DNA of 15,675 bases from Methylococcaceae bacterium UBA7658 (lineage in GTDB: Bacteria > Pseudomonadota > Gammaproteobacteria > Methylococcales > Methylomonadaceae). The notes beneath the pieces were generated by a model, which ran no database searches, was not told the DNA's origin, and saw only the letters and a program-made list of their open reading frames with translations. Numbering within the stretch: position 1 is the first letter of the stretch; each line of letters begins with the position of its first letter. Position numbers and translations under genes: made by a program. The stretch spans positions 45,096 through 60,770 of the forward strand of contig DLHW01000048.1 in assembly GCA_002483425.1 (NCBI GenBank), in the 5' to 3' direction. Shown piece by piece: positions 7,094-15,442 of the stretch.

Positions 7094-7194
7094 GCTTATG
7101 TTTTCTAAAGATCGATCAATTTAAGCCTGCCCAATCGATTGAGCCTGCAACGATTAAACATCGGCTTGTTATTTACTAATGAAAACCAAGAATT

Positions 7195-7422
7195 CTAATG
7201 TTTTTTACGATACTGATGGACCGCAGAGGTAATTGCCGCGACCGTGGCTTTGTCTATAACCCTACCCGGATCCCTCGTTAGATTAGCAGATTTATCCGGA
7301 AAATATCGCTGTAATAAGGCCGACATGATATTGATGGCGGCTACGAGCATCGTTAAAAACAAATAAACGATACCCATGCCTGCAACCATTAATTCGACAC
7401 CGCTCCCTATGAGTTCTTTCAT
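7195..7422 (-). CDS. oadG: Oxaloacetate decarboxylase gamma subunit
   Basis: OadG is the small membrane anchor that holds OadA to OadB and supports assembly. I chose the ATG at 7420-7422, giving 75 residues that begin MKELIGSGVELMVAGMGIVY, the usual OadG opening; GGTGGA lies about 9 bases upstream as a possible ribosome binding site. A longer frame from 7521 adds 33 residues with no family resemblance. One membrane helix spans about residues 9-33 with the family G-M-G-x-V-Y/F signature. The hydrophilic C-terminal part includes VAAITSAVHQYRKKH, which resembles the end that binds OadA and zinc, although with a single histidine pair only. It is the first gene of the oadGAB order and diverges from aguB, with 214 bases between the starts that should hold both promoters. 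Confidence 0.85.
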   Translation of the reverse strand: MKELIGSGVELMVAGMGIVYLFLTMLVAAINIMSALLQRYFPDKSANLTRDPGRVIDKATVAAITSAVHQYRKKH

Positions 7423-7636
7423 ATTTTCTATCCACCGCCACGAAAGCCGCCTTGAAAGCGTCATTATCTCTAAAAGGGAAGGGGTAAACAAATCCAAGAT
7501 CGATAATACCTTTTCTCTCATCCTTCAAAAATATCAGCAGCTTGCCGCTCTGCCGTTAAATAAGCCGATTTCTTTAACGCAGGCTCCTTATTAAACGTTA
7601 AAATATCGTATCGCCGAGTCACTTTTTACCTTTGTC

Positions 7637-8521
7637 ATGAAATCAACATTCACCATTTGCGCCGTACAGCAGCCTTGCAATCAAGACAGACAAACCAATC
7701 TTAATTTTTCAATCGAAAAGATCCATGAAGCGGCCACGTTAAATGCCGACATAATCGTTTTACCAGAACTACATCTGGATCCTTATTTCTGTCAAAACGA
7801 AGATCACCGGCATTTTGATTTAGCCCAAACGATTCCCGGACCGGCAACGCAAATCTTTTCAGCGTTGGCTAAAAAATTAGGCGTCGTAATTGTCTCGACC
7901 TTATTCGAAAAAAGAGCGGCTGGGTTATACCACAATACCGCTGTTGTCTTTGACAAAAATGGCGAACTCGCCGGAAAGTACCGGAAAATGCACATCCCGG
8001 ACGATCCGGGTTTTTATGAAAAATATTATTTCACCCCCGGCGACATCGGCTTTAAACCGATTGAAACGTCTGCCGGCAGACTAGGCGTACTGATCTGCTG
8101 GGACCAATGGTATCCCGAAGCCGCTAGATTAATGGCGCTGGCGGGGGCTGAAGTGCTCATTTATCCCACCGCTATCGGCTGGGACCCGGAAGATTCGAAT
8201 GACGAAAAAGAGCGTCAATTAAATGCGTGGATCACCATACAACGCGCTCACGCCGTTGCGAACGGAATCCCGGTGGTTGCCTGCAATCGAATTGGTTATG
8301 AAAAGGCTCCTGACTCGGCTAAGGGCATTAATTTTTGGGGTAATAGTTTTATAACCGGTCCCCAAGGGGAGTTTCTAATTAAAGCCGATGCCAACGGCTC
8401 CGAGCTATTAGTGTCTACAATCGACAAAACCCGCTCTGAACACGTTCGTCAAATATGGCCGTATTTACGCGACCGGAGAATCGATAATTACGGCGATTTA
8501 AGCAAACGTTATATTGACTGA
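7637..8521 (+). CDS. aguB: N-carbamoylputrescine amidase
   Basis: This nitrilase-superfamily enzyme hydrolyses N-carbamoylputrescine to putrescine, CO2 and ammonia in the agmatine route of polyamine synthesis. The 294 residues match the family. The catalytic triad is visible: E44 in VLPELHL, K117 in KYRKMHIPDDPGFYEKYYF, and C154 in LICWDQWYPEAAR. The sequences after the lysine and around the cysteine are those of the carbamoylputrescine/arginine-type amidases rather than of general nitrilases. aguB is often next to aguA (agmatine deiminase), which is not in this window. No ribosome binding site is obvious, but the start MKSTFTICAVQQP fits the family N-terminus. It converges with the H-NS-like gene, 71 bases between the stops, without a clear terminator. 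Confidence 0.93.
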   Translation: MKSTFTICAVQQPCNQDRQTNLNFSIEKIHEAATLNADIIVLPELHLDPYFCQNEDHRHFDLAQTIPGPATQIFSALAKKLGVVIVSTLFEKRAAGLYHNTAVVFDKNGELAGKYRKMHIPDDPGFYEKYYFTPGDIGFKPIETSAGRLGVLICWDQWYPEAARLMALAGAEVLIYPTAIGWDPEDSNDEKERQLNAWITIQRAHAVANGIPVVACNRIGYEKAPDSAKGINFWGNSFITGPQGEFLIKADANGSELLVSTIDKTRSEHVRQIWPYLRDRRIDNYGDLSKRYID

Positions 8522-8592
8522 GCTTTTGCTGCAAAGAAACTTTTAATCCTTCCTCAACACAGCGCTTAAATTCATACAAAAAGAGATAGGTA

Positions 8593-8907
8593 TTAAAGTT
8601 TAAACTCTTCCAGGTTATGACCGCTATTGAGTAATTCACGTAACCATTTTGGCGTCATTCCGCGCCCGGTCCAGGTTTTACCGGAGTCTTTTGGATGGCG
8701 GTATTTAACTGGAACTTTAATCATATTCCGTGCCGTTTTTTTCCCTTCCTCATAAATTTCGACATGAACATCGATAGAGGCGGCCAATTCCTTTATTTTT
8801 GCAATAGTTTCTTTACGTTTATTAGCCTGTTTACTCTTAAGGGCTATTTCGGCTCGCTCAATCATGGCGCGCAACTCATTTTCCGATAAATTTTGATAAT
8901 CGGTCAT
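8593..8907 (-). CDS. H-NS family nucleoid protein
   Basis: A 104-residue DNA-binding protein that coats AT-rich DNA and silences genes. The N-terminal half (about residues 5-50) is charged and helical with heptad-like spacing, fitting the H-NS coiled-coil oligomerisation region. The C-terminal DNA-binding domain is clear: VKYRHP at 68-73 followed by TWTGRG and a P-K-W-L segment. Most homologues have an arginine after TWTGRG (GRGRxP), whereas here it is methionine (GRGMTP). AGGACAGAG 5-13 bases before the ATG supplies a ribosome binding site, and a TTGACA-type promoter lies further upstream. It may control AT-rich neighbours, but that is inferred. Confidence 0.92.
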   Translation of the reverse strand: MTDYQNLSENELRAMIERAEIALKSKQANKRKETIAKIKELAASIDVHVEIYEEGKKTARNMIKVPVKYRHPKDSGKTWTGRGMTPKWLRELLNSGHNLEEFKL

Positions 8908-8924
8908 TATTCTCTGTCCTATGT

Positions 8925-8954
8925 ATATAAAAAGTGATTATAAAAGTTTGTCAA
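8925..8954 (-). promoter_or_regulatory. Candidate sigma-70 promoter of the H-NS-like gene
   Basis: On the minus strand a consensus -35 TTGACA (8954-8949) is followed after 18 bases by TTATAT (8930-8925), about 18 bases before the H-NS-like start codon. A second AT-rich hexamer, TATAAT, lies within the spacer. TTGACA sits in the small palindrome TTTGTCAAA. The match is good but untested. Confidence 0.5.
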
Positions 8955-9012
8955 ACAACTATTAAAAACTGAATATTAACGCACAATCTAAATTAAGCGC
9001 TGCGACTATAGT

Positions 9013-9639
9013 TTATTTCAATTCTAAGTTAAACGATTTCTCGTTTAACTTATTGCCCGCTTCGTCGACTAATCGTACTTGCCAATCGTTATTGGTGGTA
9101 AAAGTAATCATTTGTTTACTGGCCGTTCGCCAAGGATCGGCGGAGATATTTACCTTTTTACGAGAAACTAAATCGCCATTCAGTAACCACTCATGATAAA
9201 CCGCTTTTCCTTTCATGCCTTTTATTTCCACAAAATAATATATCCACAATGTTTCCTTCTTACCAATTTTAAGAGGAAGGCTGATGGCGTCAACTGGTTC
9301 ATTCTTTTTAATATCGCCGGCTAATTCTGATCTAACGATAATTTTATTGTTATCCGGCTTTAGATTTGTTTTCGATGCCGAGATATTTTGCGGCGTTCCG
9401 GTTTGATCCGTTTTTTGCTCAGGCGGCGTCAATTCTGTTTTGGCGGCTTTGTCTTGCTCCTTATCATTATCAACAAAATAAAACAATGCCATTAAAATAA
9501 ATATAACGCTGCCCAAGGTTAAACCAATCCGCTGGTAATTCCATTGCGTGGTAACACTCGTCGACTGCAGCGAGCCGGACTTAGTTTGAGCGGATGTCGG
9601 GTATTTAACCTTGATGACAATATTTTTTTTCTCTGACAT
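9013..9639 (-). CDS. DUF2914-domain membrane protein
   Basis: About 208 residues from the ATG at 9637-9639 (MSEKKNIVIKV); a start at 9687 would add 16 residues of doubtful value. Residues 1-35 are cytoplasmic and basic, one membrane helix lies at about 38-54 (IGLTLGSVIFILMALFYF), and a low-complexity linker rich in K, T, P and Q follows to about 100. The C-terminal 105 residues form the DUF2914 domain, recognised by the W-I-Y-Y/F-x-E-I-K-x-M and YHEWLLNG segments and by the closing WQVRLVDEAGNKL. The domain is predicted beta-rich and extracytoplasmic; its role is unknown. It faces away from sucA across a 300-base region that may hold both promoters. Confidence 0.75.
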   Translation of the reverse strand: MSEKKNIVIKVKYPTSAQTKSGSLQSTSVTTQWNYQRIGLTLGSVIFILMALFYFVDNDKEQDKAAKTELTPPEQKTDQTGTPQNISASKTNLKPDNNKIIVRSELAGDIKKNEPVDAISLPLKIGKKETLWIYYFVEIKGMKGKAVYHEWLLNGDLVSRKKVNISADPWRTASKQMITFTTNNDWQVRLVDEAGNKLNEKSFNLELK

Positions 9640-9752
9640 ATTCAAATAAATAAACTCGAATGAACGGTACGGCAAAAATTTACGCAAACTATAGCATATA
9701 TTTATTTAGCCTAATAAATTGTAATCACTTGGCAATATTTAACTACTTTTAT

Positions 9753-9780
9753 TTGATTAAATTTATTAACCTTATATAAA
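9753..9780 (+). promoter_or_regulatory. Weak candidate promoter upstream of sucA
   Basis: TTGATT (9753-9758), 16 bases, then TATAAA (9775-9780) on the plus strand. The surroundings are very AT-rich, so chance matches are likely. It would start transcription about 150 bases before sucA and would place the dyad at 9811-9832 inside the leader. Confidence 0.3.
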
Positions 9781-9810
9781 CTTTATTCTCCTGCTATTAC
9801 AATGAACTAA

Positions 9811-9837
9811 AAAACAGATCACAGTCTGTTTTATAAT
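9811..9837 (+). promoter_or_regulatory. Perfect dyad overlapping a consensus -10 box before sucA
   Basis: AAAACAGA (9811-9818), a 6-base centre TCACAG, and TCTGTTTT (9825-9832) form a perfect 8-bp dyad. Its last base is the first base of a perfect TATAAT (9832-9837). No -35 match lies at the normal distance (the place is a run of A). A dimeric regulator bound here would cover the -35/-10 spacer, so repression or MerR-like activation of sucAB-lpd is plausible. The sucA start lies 102 bases downstream. Confidence 0.45.
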
Positions 9838-9939
9838 CTTACATGATTAGCTTTACTCCTCCCAAAACTCAAAAAAGGAATTTGAGATTTTAAATTTTTC
9901 TGGAAGAAACAACGCAGATGTAACCGGATAACCGATCTA

Positions 9940-12765
9940 ATGACGACACTTCTTAAATTTTTTCAAGACTCTTCTTCCTTATACGGTGTTAACGCCTCAT
10001 TTATTGAAGACCTGTACGAACGCTTTTTGGAAGATCCCGAATCCATAGAACCCAGCTGGCGTCAGCAGTTTCAAGAAATTCTTAACGGCGCAGCTTATGA
10101 TATTCCGCACAGCCCTATTGTCGAACGCTTTGGGCAACTGGCGTCTAAATCGCATTACCGGATCGCTCAAATTCAAGGATTTACCGAAGAAAGCGTAAAA
10201 AAACAGTCGGCAGTTGCTAGATTGATTAATCATTACCGCGTTCGAGGTCATCAAATTGCTAAAAATAATCCGCTCGGCGGCGACATTATTTTACCTACCG
10301 ATATGGATCCGGCCTATTACGGGCTTTCCGAACTGGACATGGATACCTTGTTCGATACCGGAGCGTTGCAAGGCGCCGATCGTTTGCCATTGCGCGCCAT
10401 AATAAGCCGCCTTAAGACCATCTATTGCGGCAGTATCGGTTCGGAATATATGCATATCACGGATACCCAAATCCGCCGCTGGGTCATTTCGCGCATTGAA
10501 AGCTATACTACCGATTTAAATTTCGAACCCAAAAATAAAAAGTGGTTACTAAAACTATTAACGGCTGCCGAAGGCATCGAACACTATTTACAAAATAAAT
10601 TCGTAGGTCAAAAGCGCTTTTCTTTGGAAGGCGGCGAATCGTTGATTCCGGTTTTAGACGAAACTATTCAAAATGCGGGCGCCAAAGGGGTAAAAGAAGT
10701 CGTGATAGGAATGGCCCATCGCGGACGCCTGAACGTTTTAATTAATATTTTAGGCAAAAGCCCTTCCAGCTTGTTCAGCGAATTTGCTGGCACCCATTCA
10801 ATATCGCCGGGAGTCAGTTCCGGCGATGTTAAATACCACATGGGATTTTCCTCCGATGTCGACACCCTGGGTGGCCCCGTTCACTTAACGCTGGCTTTCA
10901 ACCCGTCGCACTTAGAGATTATTAATCCCGTCGTTGAGGGTTCTGTTAAAGCCCGGCAAGACCGCGCCGGCAAGGAAGGCAAAAACACCGTTATACCGAT
11001 CCTAATTCATGGCGATGCGGCATTCTCGGGGCAAGGAATCGTCATGGAAACCTTAAATATGTCGCAAACCAGGGGTTTTTCTACAGGCGGCACTGTCCAT
11101 ATTGTTATTAATAATCAGATTGGCTTTACAACTAGTAATCCTCTCGATGCGCGTTCAACGCTTTATTGCACCGATGTGGCCAATATGATTCAGGCTCCGG
11201 TGTTTCATGTTAACGGCGATGACCCGGAAGCCGTTATTTTCGTTACAAAACTCGCTCTGGATTTTAGAATGGCGTTTAATAGAGATGTGGTTATCGATAT
11301 ACTTTGCTATCGACGCCTTGGCCATAATGAAGCGGACGAACCTGCGACTACCCAGCCTTTGATGTACAAAAAAATCCGGAATCATAAAACCGCTCGAAAA
11401 ATTTATGCGGACAAACTAATTTCTCAAGGCATCGTTTCTCAAGAAGAGTCCACTGCTATGGAAGTAGCTTATCAACAACAATTGGATGACGGAGTTATTG
11501 TTTCCAGGCCGGTTTTAGATAGCGGAATCTATTCTTATAGCGCACAGTGGAATCAATTCATAAACCAAAACTGGGAAAATACCGCCAAAACCTCGGTTTC
11601 TATCGATCATTTACGCTTTTGTAACGACAGATTATTACGTTTGCCCACAGGATTCGAATTACATCCCAGGGTGGCAAAAGTTATGGATAACCGCCGGAAA
11701 ATGGCGGCGGGCAGTATGCCGCTGGATTGGGGATTTGCTGAAAATATGGCTTACGCCACATTATTAATGGAAAAATACCATGTTCGATTAACCGGACAAG
11801 ATGTAGGCAGAGGCACGTTTGCTCACCGCCATGCTGTGCTTCATAACCAAATTAATAACGAAACTTATGTACCCCTGGCAAACCTGGACAGCAATCAAGG
11901 CCGTACCCAGCTTTACGACTCATTACTTTCGGAAGCAGGCGTGTTAGGCTTCGAATACGGTTATAGCACCACTATGCCAAATACTTTGGTCGTCTGGGAG
12001 GCGCAATTTGGCGACTTTGCCAACGGCGCTCAAGTGGTTATCGATCAGTTTATTAGTTCGGGCGAATCCAAATGGGGCCGCTTATGCGGTCTAGTCATGC
12101 TGCTTCCTCACGGCTATGAGGGCCAAGGACCCGAACACTCTTCAGCTCGCTTAGAACGTTATCTACAACTTTGCGCCGAACATAACATCCAAGTATGTTA
12201 CCCCACGACACCAGCGCAAATTTTTCATTTATTAAGGCGCCAGCTCATTCGCACTTACCGGAAACCGCTCATTGTGATGAGTCCCAAGAGTTTACTAAGA
12301 CATAACCTCGCAGTTTCCACTATAGAAGACTTAAGTAATGGTGAGTTCCTGCCTATCATCGGCGAACAAGATAACATTAATCCGAGAGATGTAACCAGGC
12401 TAGTTGTTTGTGCCGGTAAAGTATATTACGATCTTTTAGAGCAACGGCGGCTAGATAATATTAAAACTGTGGCTATTATAAGGCTAGAACAACTTTATCC
12501 CTTCCCGTCCGAAATCTATAGATTTGAGGTAGAAAAATACCCCAACATAAAAGAAATCGTATGGTGTCAAGAAGAACCGCAAAATCAAGGCGCATGGTAT
12601 CAGTCCAAGCATCATTTTTTAGAAAGTGTATCGCCTCATATTAGTCTACGTTATGCCGGTCGAGAAGCATCGGCCTCACCAGCCGTCGGTCATTTTCACA
12701 CCCATATTGAACAACAAAAAGCTGTCGTATCTTCAGCTTTATACGGTAGTCATTTAGGAAAGTAA
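9940..12765 (+). CDS. sucA: 2-oxoglutarate dehydrogenase E1 component
   Basis: E1 decarboxylates 2-oxoglutarate with thiamine diphosphate and passes the succinyl group to the lipoyl arm of E2. At 941 residues it is close to the E. coli enzyme (933). The N-terminal segment that binds E2 (SSSLYGVNASFIEDLYERF) is present. Active-site landmarks are GMAHRGRLNV at 257-266 (H260), DVKYHMGFSSD at 296-306 (H300), the ThDP/Mg motif GDAAFSGQG at 358-366 through NNQIGFT at 391-397, and GRGTFAHRHAVLHNQ at 623-637. EGQGPEHSSARLERYLQLC is perfectly kept. One small change is YRRLGHNEADEP where YRRHGHNE is common. All catalytic features therefore look intact. The ribosome binding site is weak. The sucB ATG follows the stop by one base, so they form one operon. 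Confidence 0.97.
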   Translation: MTTLLKFFQDSSSLYGVNASFIEDLYERFLEDPESIEPSWRQQFQEILNGAAYDIPHSPIVERFGQLASKSHYRIAQIQGFTEESVKKQSAVARLINHYRVRGHQIAKNNPLGGDIILPTDMDPAYYGLSELDMDTLFDTGALQGADRLPLRAIISRLKTIYCGSIGSEYMHITDTQIRRWVISRIESYTTDLNFEPKNKKWLLKLLTAAEGIEHYLQNKFVGQKRFSLEGGESLIPVLDETIQNAGAKGVKEVVIGMAHRGRLNVLINILGKSPSSLFSEFAGTHSISPGVSSGDVKYHMGFSSDVDTLGGPVHLTLAFNPSHLEIINPVVEGSVKARQDRAGKEGKNTVIPILIHGDAAFSGQGIVMETLNMSQTRGFSTGGTVHIVINNQIGFTTSNPLDARSTLYCTDVANMIQAPVFHVNGDDPEAVIFVTKLALDFRMAFNRDVVIDILCYRRLGHNEADEPATTQPLMYKKIRNHKTARKIYADKLISQGIVSQEESTAMEVAYQQQLDDGVIVSRPVLDSGIYSYSAQWNQFINQNWENTAKTSVSIDHLRFCNDRLLRLPTGFELHPRVAKVMDNRRKMAAGSMPLDWGFAENMAYATLLMEKYHVRLTGQDVGRGTFAHRHAVLHNQINNETYVPLANLDSNQGRTQLYDSLLSEAGVLGFEYGYSTTMPNTLVVWEAQFGDFANGAQVVIDQFISSGESKWGRLCGLVMLLPHGYEGQGPEHSSARLERYLQLCAEHNIQVCYPTTPAQIFHLLRRQLIRTYRKPLIVMSPKSLLRHNLAVSTIEDLSNGEFLPIIGEQDNINPRDVTRLVVCAGKVYYDLLEQRRLDNIKTVAIIRLEQLYPFPSEIYRFEVEKYPNIKEIVWCQEEPQNQGAWYQSKHHFLESVSPHISLRYAGREASASPAVGHFHTHIEQQKAVVSSALYGSHLGK

Positions 12766-12766
12766 C

Positions 12767-13987
12767 ATGAGCATTGAAGTCAAAACACCCAACCTACCAG
12801 AGTCGGTATCTGATGCAACTATTGTTGTATGGCATAAAAATCAAGGTGATAACGTACTTAAAAATGAAAACCTTGTCGATTTGGAAACCGATAAAGTCGT
12901 TCTTGAAGTTACTGCGCCTGAATCAGGGGTTCTCACCTCTATTCATCGGGGGAATGGCGCTGTCGTGTCTAGCGGCGATTTATTAGCAATAATTGATCGA
13001 GCTGCTTCTCAATTACAAAATGAACCTGCGAATCGTCCCTCGTCCAGTATCAACGAACCACTCGCATTAAGCCCGTCAGTTCGCCGGTTAATTAATGAAA
13101 AAGAACTCGATCCCTCTCTGATTAAAGGCTCGGGAAAAGATGGCCGTCTGACTAAATCTGACGTTTTAGACTTTATTAATCTGCAGCAGAGCGGAGGATC
13201 CGAACGTCCCGGCCAATCTTTCCCGTTAACCCCTGCGCCTTCACCTATTGCAAATAACGCTGATGAAACAATAATCACTTCAAGTCATCGCCCAGAACAA
13301 CGCGTTCCCATGACGAGGTTAAGAGCCAAAATTGCGGAGCGGCTATTGCAAGCACAACAAAACGCCGCCATGTTGACAACCTTTAATGAAGTCAATATGC
13401 AAAGCATTATCGATTTACGGAATCAGTATAAAACTCGATTTGAGCAAAAACATATTATAAAACTGGGCTTTATGTCATTTTTTGTGAAGGCATCAATTGA
13501 GGCGTTAAAGCGTTTTCCGGCAATTAACGCTTCCATAGACCAAAACGACATTATTTATCATGGTTATTACGATATAGGAATAGCGATTAGTTCTCCTCGC
13601 GGTTTAATAGTTCCTGTTTTACGCGATGCCGATCAGCTCGATTTTGCCGGCATAGAAAAGGGAATTGTCGATTTTGGCGAAAAGGCTCGTTCGGGTCATT
13701 TATCTTTTGAGGATCTAAAGGGCGGTACCTTTACTATTACAAATGGCGGTATTTTCGGTTCTATGCTGTCAACTCCGATTCTTAATCCGCCTCAATGCGC
13801 AATTTTAGGCATGCACGCGATTAAAGAAAGACCGGTAGTTGAAAGCAACCAGATTGTAATAAGACCCATCATGTATTTAGCCTTATCTTACGATCATAGA
13901 TTAGTAGACGGACGAGATGCCGTTCAATTCTTAGTAACGATAAAAGAATGCTTAGAATCACCCGCACATTTATTATTGAATATTTAA
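12767..13987 (+). CDS. sucB: 2-oxoglutarate dehydrogenase E2 (dihydrolipoamide succinyltransferase)
   Basis: E2 carries the lipoyl arm and transfers succinyl to CoA; it forms the core of the complex. The 406 residues show the normal order: one lipoyl domain (1-75) with DLETDKVVLEV and lipoylated K43, a Pro/Ser/Asn linker, the peripheral subunit-binding domain (about 101-140, ALSPSVRRLI to GRLTKSDVLDFI), a second linker, and the catalytic domain (about 175-406). The catalytic motif SYDHRLVDGRDAV has H377 and D381. The subunit-binding domain, which docks E1 or E3, looks normal, so E3 binding is expected even though the E3 encoded next door is abnormal. AGGAA 8-12 bases before the ATG is a fair ribosome binding site lying in the end of sucA. 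lpd starts 5 bases after the stop. Confidence 0.97.
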   Translation: MSIEVKTPNLPESVSDATIVVWHKNQGDNVLKNENLVDLETDKVVLEVTAPESGVLTSIHRGNGAVVSSGDLLAIIDRAASQLQNEPANRPSSSINEPLALSPSVRRLINEKELDPSLIKGSGKDGRLTKSDVLDFINLQQSGGSERPGQSFPLTPAPSPIANNADETIITSSHRPEQRVPMTRLRAKIAERLLQAQQNAAMLTTFNEVNMQSIIDLRNQYKTRFEQKHIIKLGFMSFFVKASIEALKRFPAINASIDQNDIIYHGYYDIGIAISSPRGLIVPVLRDADQLDFAGIEKGIVDFGEKARSGHLSFEDLKGGTFTITNGGIFGSMLSTPILNPPQCAILGMHAIKERPVVESNQIVIRPIMYLALSYDHRLVDGRDAVQFLVTIKECLESPAHLLLNI

Positions 13988-13991
13988 CCCA

Positions 13992-15410
13992 ATGCGAAGA
14001 ATTAAAGACAAGTACGACGTCATTATTTTCGGGTCTGGGCCATCAGCCTATACGAGCGCCATCAATTGCGCTAATTCGAAATTAAAAGTTTTATGTCTTG
14101 ATAATTTATCTTCTACGCTGAATAAAGGTGTATTACCAGGCGTCTTCACGCATCCCAATTCTTTAACGACAATTTGTTTTTCTGAAGGGGTGAACTGTTA
14201 CAATGATCTTATTAATAATATTAACGGTATCGAAGCCGACAATCTATCATTTAGTATTTCCCGAATAATCAGCCGGAAAAATCAGTATATCGCTTCAATT
14301 AATCAAACTTATCATAAAAATTTTAAAGAATTAGGAATAGATTTTTTTAATCTTTCCGGGAAACTTATTTCGCCTAATGCCATAGAAATTCTTCATCAAT
14401 CTCCTACCTTAAAAATACAGACTGAAAATATTATTCTAGCGACAGAATCGATTCCCATCGGAATTTCGTGCGCACCTATTGACCATAAATATATCTATGA
14501 CGCCGATACATCGTTTAACATTGGCGAAATTCCAAACCGGATTGGAATACTCGGCGCTGGTATTGTCGGCTTAGAATTTGCGAGCATTTGGCGTAGACTC
14601 GGTGTTGAAATAATTTTGCTGGAAGCACAGGAGTCGTTTTTAAACATTGTCGATAATCAAATTTCACGAGAAGCTTATAAATGTTTTACTAACCAGGGGA
14701 TGGAATTACGCTTAGGCGCACGAGTCACTTCTACTAAAATTATTAACAAAAAAGTTCATATTGAATTTCAAGATAACGATGGTGTTCACGCCATCCGTGT
14801 TGACAAGCTAATTGTTGCTTCCGGGCGTAAACCGAACTCTCGAAGTCTAGCCGCGCCCGAAGCAAATTTGTTACTCGATGAAAATAATTTTATTCACGTT
14901 AATGAAAAATGCCGCACTAACTTACCTACCACTTACGCCATTGGAGATTTGAACATGCTTGGACCTATGCTGCCTCATAAGGGCATTGCCGAAGCTTTTC
15001 TTGTATCGGATCAAATTATGGGTAAACAAGGACCCTCTGTAAATTATGAAACAATTCCCAATGTAATTTATACCTATCCTCAGATCGCGTGGGTAGGCCA
15101 AACTGAACAATCGTTAAAATCTAAAGGTCAAAAAATTAAAATAGGGATTAGCTCAGTAAGCCCGAAAACTCATAAATATTCTCCTAATTCATTGAAAGCT
15201 TTTGTAAAAGTTATTGCGTGCGCCGAATCAGACAAAATAAAAGGCATTCATATTTTTGCCCATTTAGCGTCAGAGCTTATCGCCGAAGCCACTCTTGCAA
15301 TGGAATTTTCAGCATCTACGGAAGATATTGCGAGAACGACTCATGCTCACCCGAGCGTCGCCGAGTCGATTCGAAATGCTTGCCAGCATATGATTATACA
15401 AAAGACATAA
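13992..15410 (+). CDS. Dihydrolipoamide dehydrogenase-like flavoprotein lacking the redox cysteines
   Basis: By place and overall sequence this is the E3 of the sucAB operon, which normally reoxidises dihydrolipoamide with FAD and a CX4C disulfide and makes NADH. The 472 residues are of normal length. Kept features: FAD motif GSGPSAYTSA at 14-23, NAD motif GAGIVGLEF at 188-196, AIGD near 315 with PMLPHKGIAEA, the interface segment IPNVIYTYPQIAWVG, and the C-terminal HAHPSVAE with the catalytic pair H453/E458. Lost feature: where GGTCLNVGCIPSK is expected, residues 42-58 read TLNKGVLPGVFTHPNSL, with no cysteine. The motif ATG of the second dinucleotide region reads ATE (150-152). C62 and C69 nearby are CX6C, not the known spacing. 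It cannot use the usual disulfide mechanism. It may be inactive, structural, or a different NAD(P)H-dependent flavoenzyme. The DNA is visibly more AT-rich than sucA. I give no symbol because activity is in doubt; lpd/lpdA would be the positional name. Confidence 0.9.
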   Translation: MRRIKDKYDVIIFGSGPSAYTSAINCANSKLKVLCLDNLSSTLNKGVLPGVFTHPNSLTTICFSEGVNCYNDLINNINGIEADNLSFSISRIISRKNQYIASINQTYHKNFKELGIDFFNLSGKLISPNAIEILHQSPTLKIQTENIILATESIPIGISCAPIDHKYIYDADTSFNIGEIPNRIGILGAGIVGLEFASIWRRLGVEIILLEAQESFLNIVDNQISREAYKCFTNQGMELRLGARVTSTKIINKKVHIEFQDNDGVHAIRVDKLIVASGRKPNSRSLAAPEANLLLDENNFIHVNEKCRTNLPTTYAIGDLNMLGPMLPHKGIAEAFLVSDQIMGKQGPSVNYETIPNVIYTYPQIAWVGQTEQSLKSKGQKIKIGISSVSPKTHKYSPNSLKAFVKVIACAESDKIKGIHIFAHLASELIAEATLAMEFSASTEDIARTTHAHPSVAESIRNACQHMIIQKT

Positions 15411-15442
15411 ACAATAATGTGTTTAAAGCTTACCTCTAACAT

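Noticed and set aside
7423..7521. N-terminal extension of OadG
   Set aside because: The family N-terminus begins at the ATG at 7422; the extra residues have no counterpart.
14175..14202. C62/C69 of the E3 homologue as a substitute redox pair
   Set aside because: Spacing is CX6C and the pair lies 10-20 residues beyond the normal site, so it is unlikely to face the flavin; kept only as something a structure model could test.
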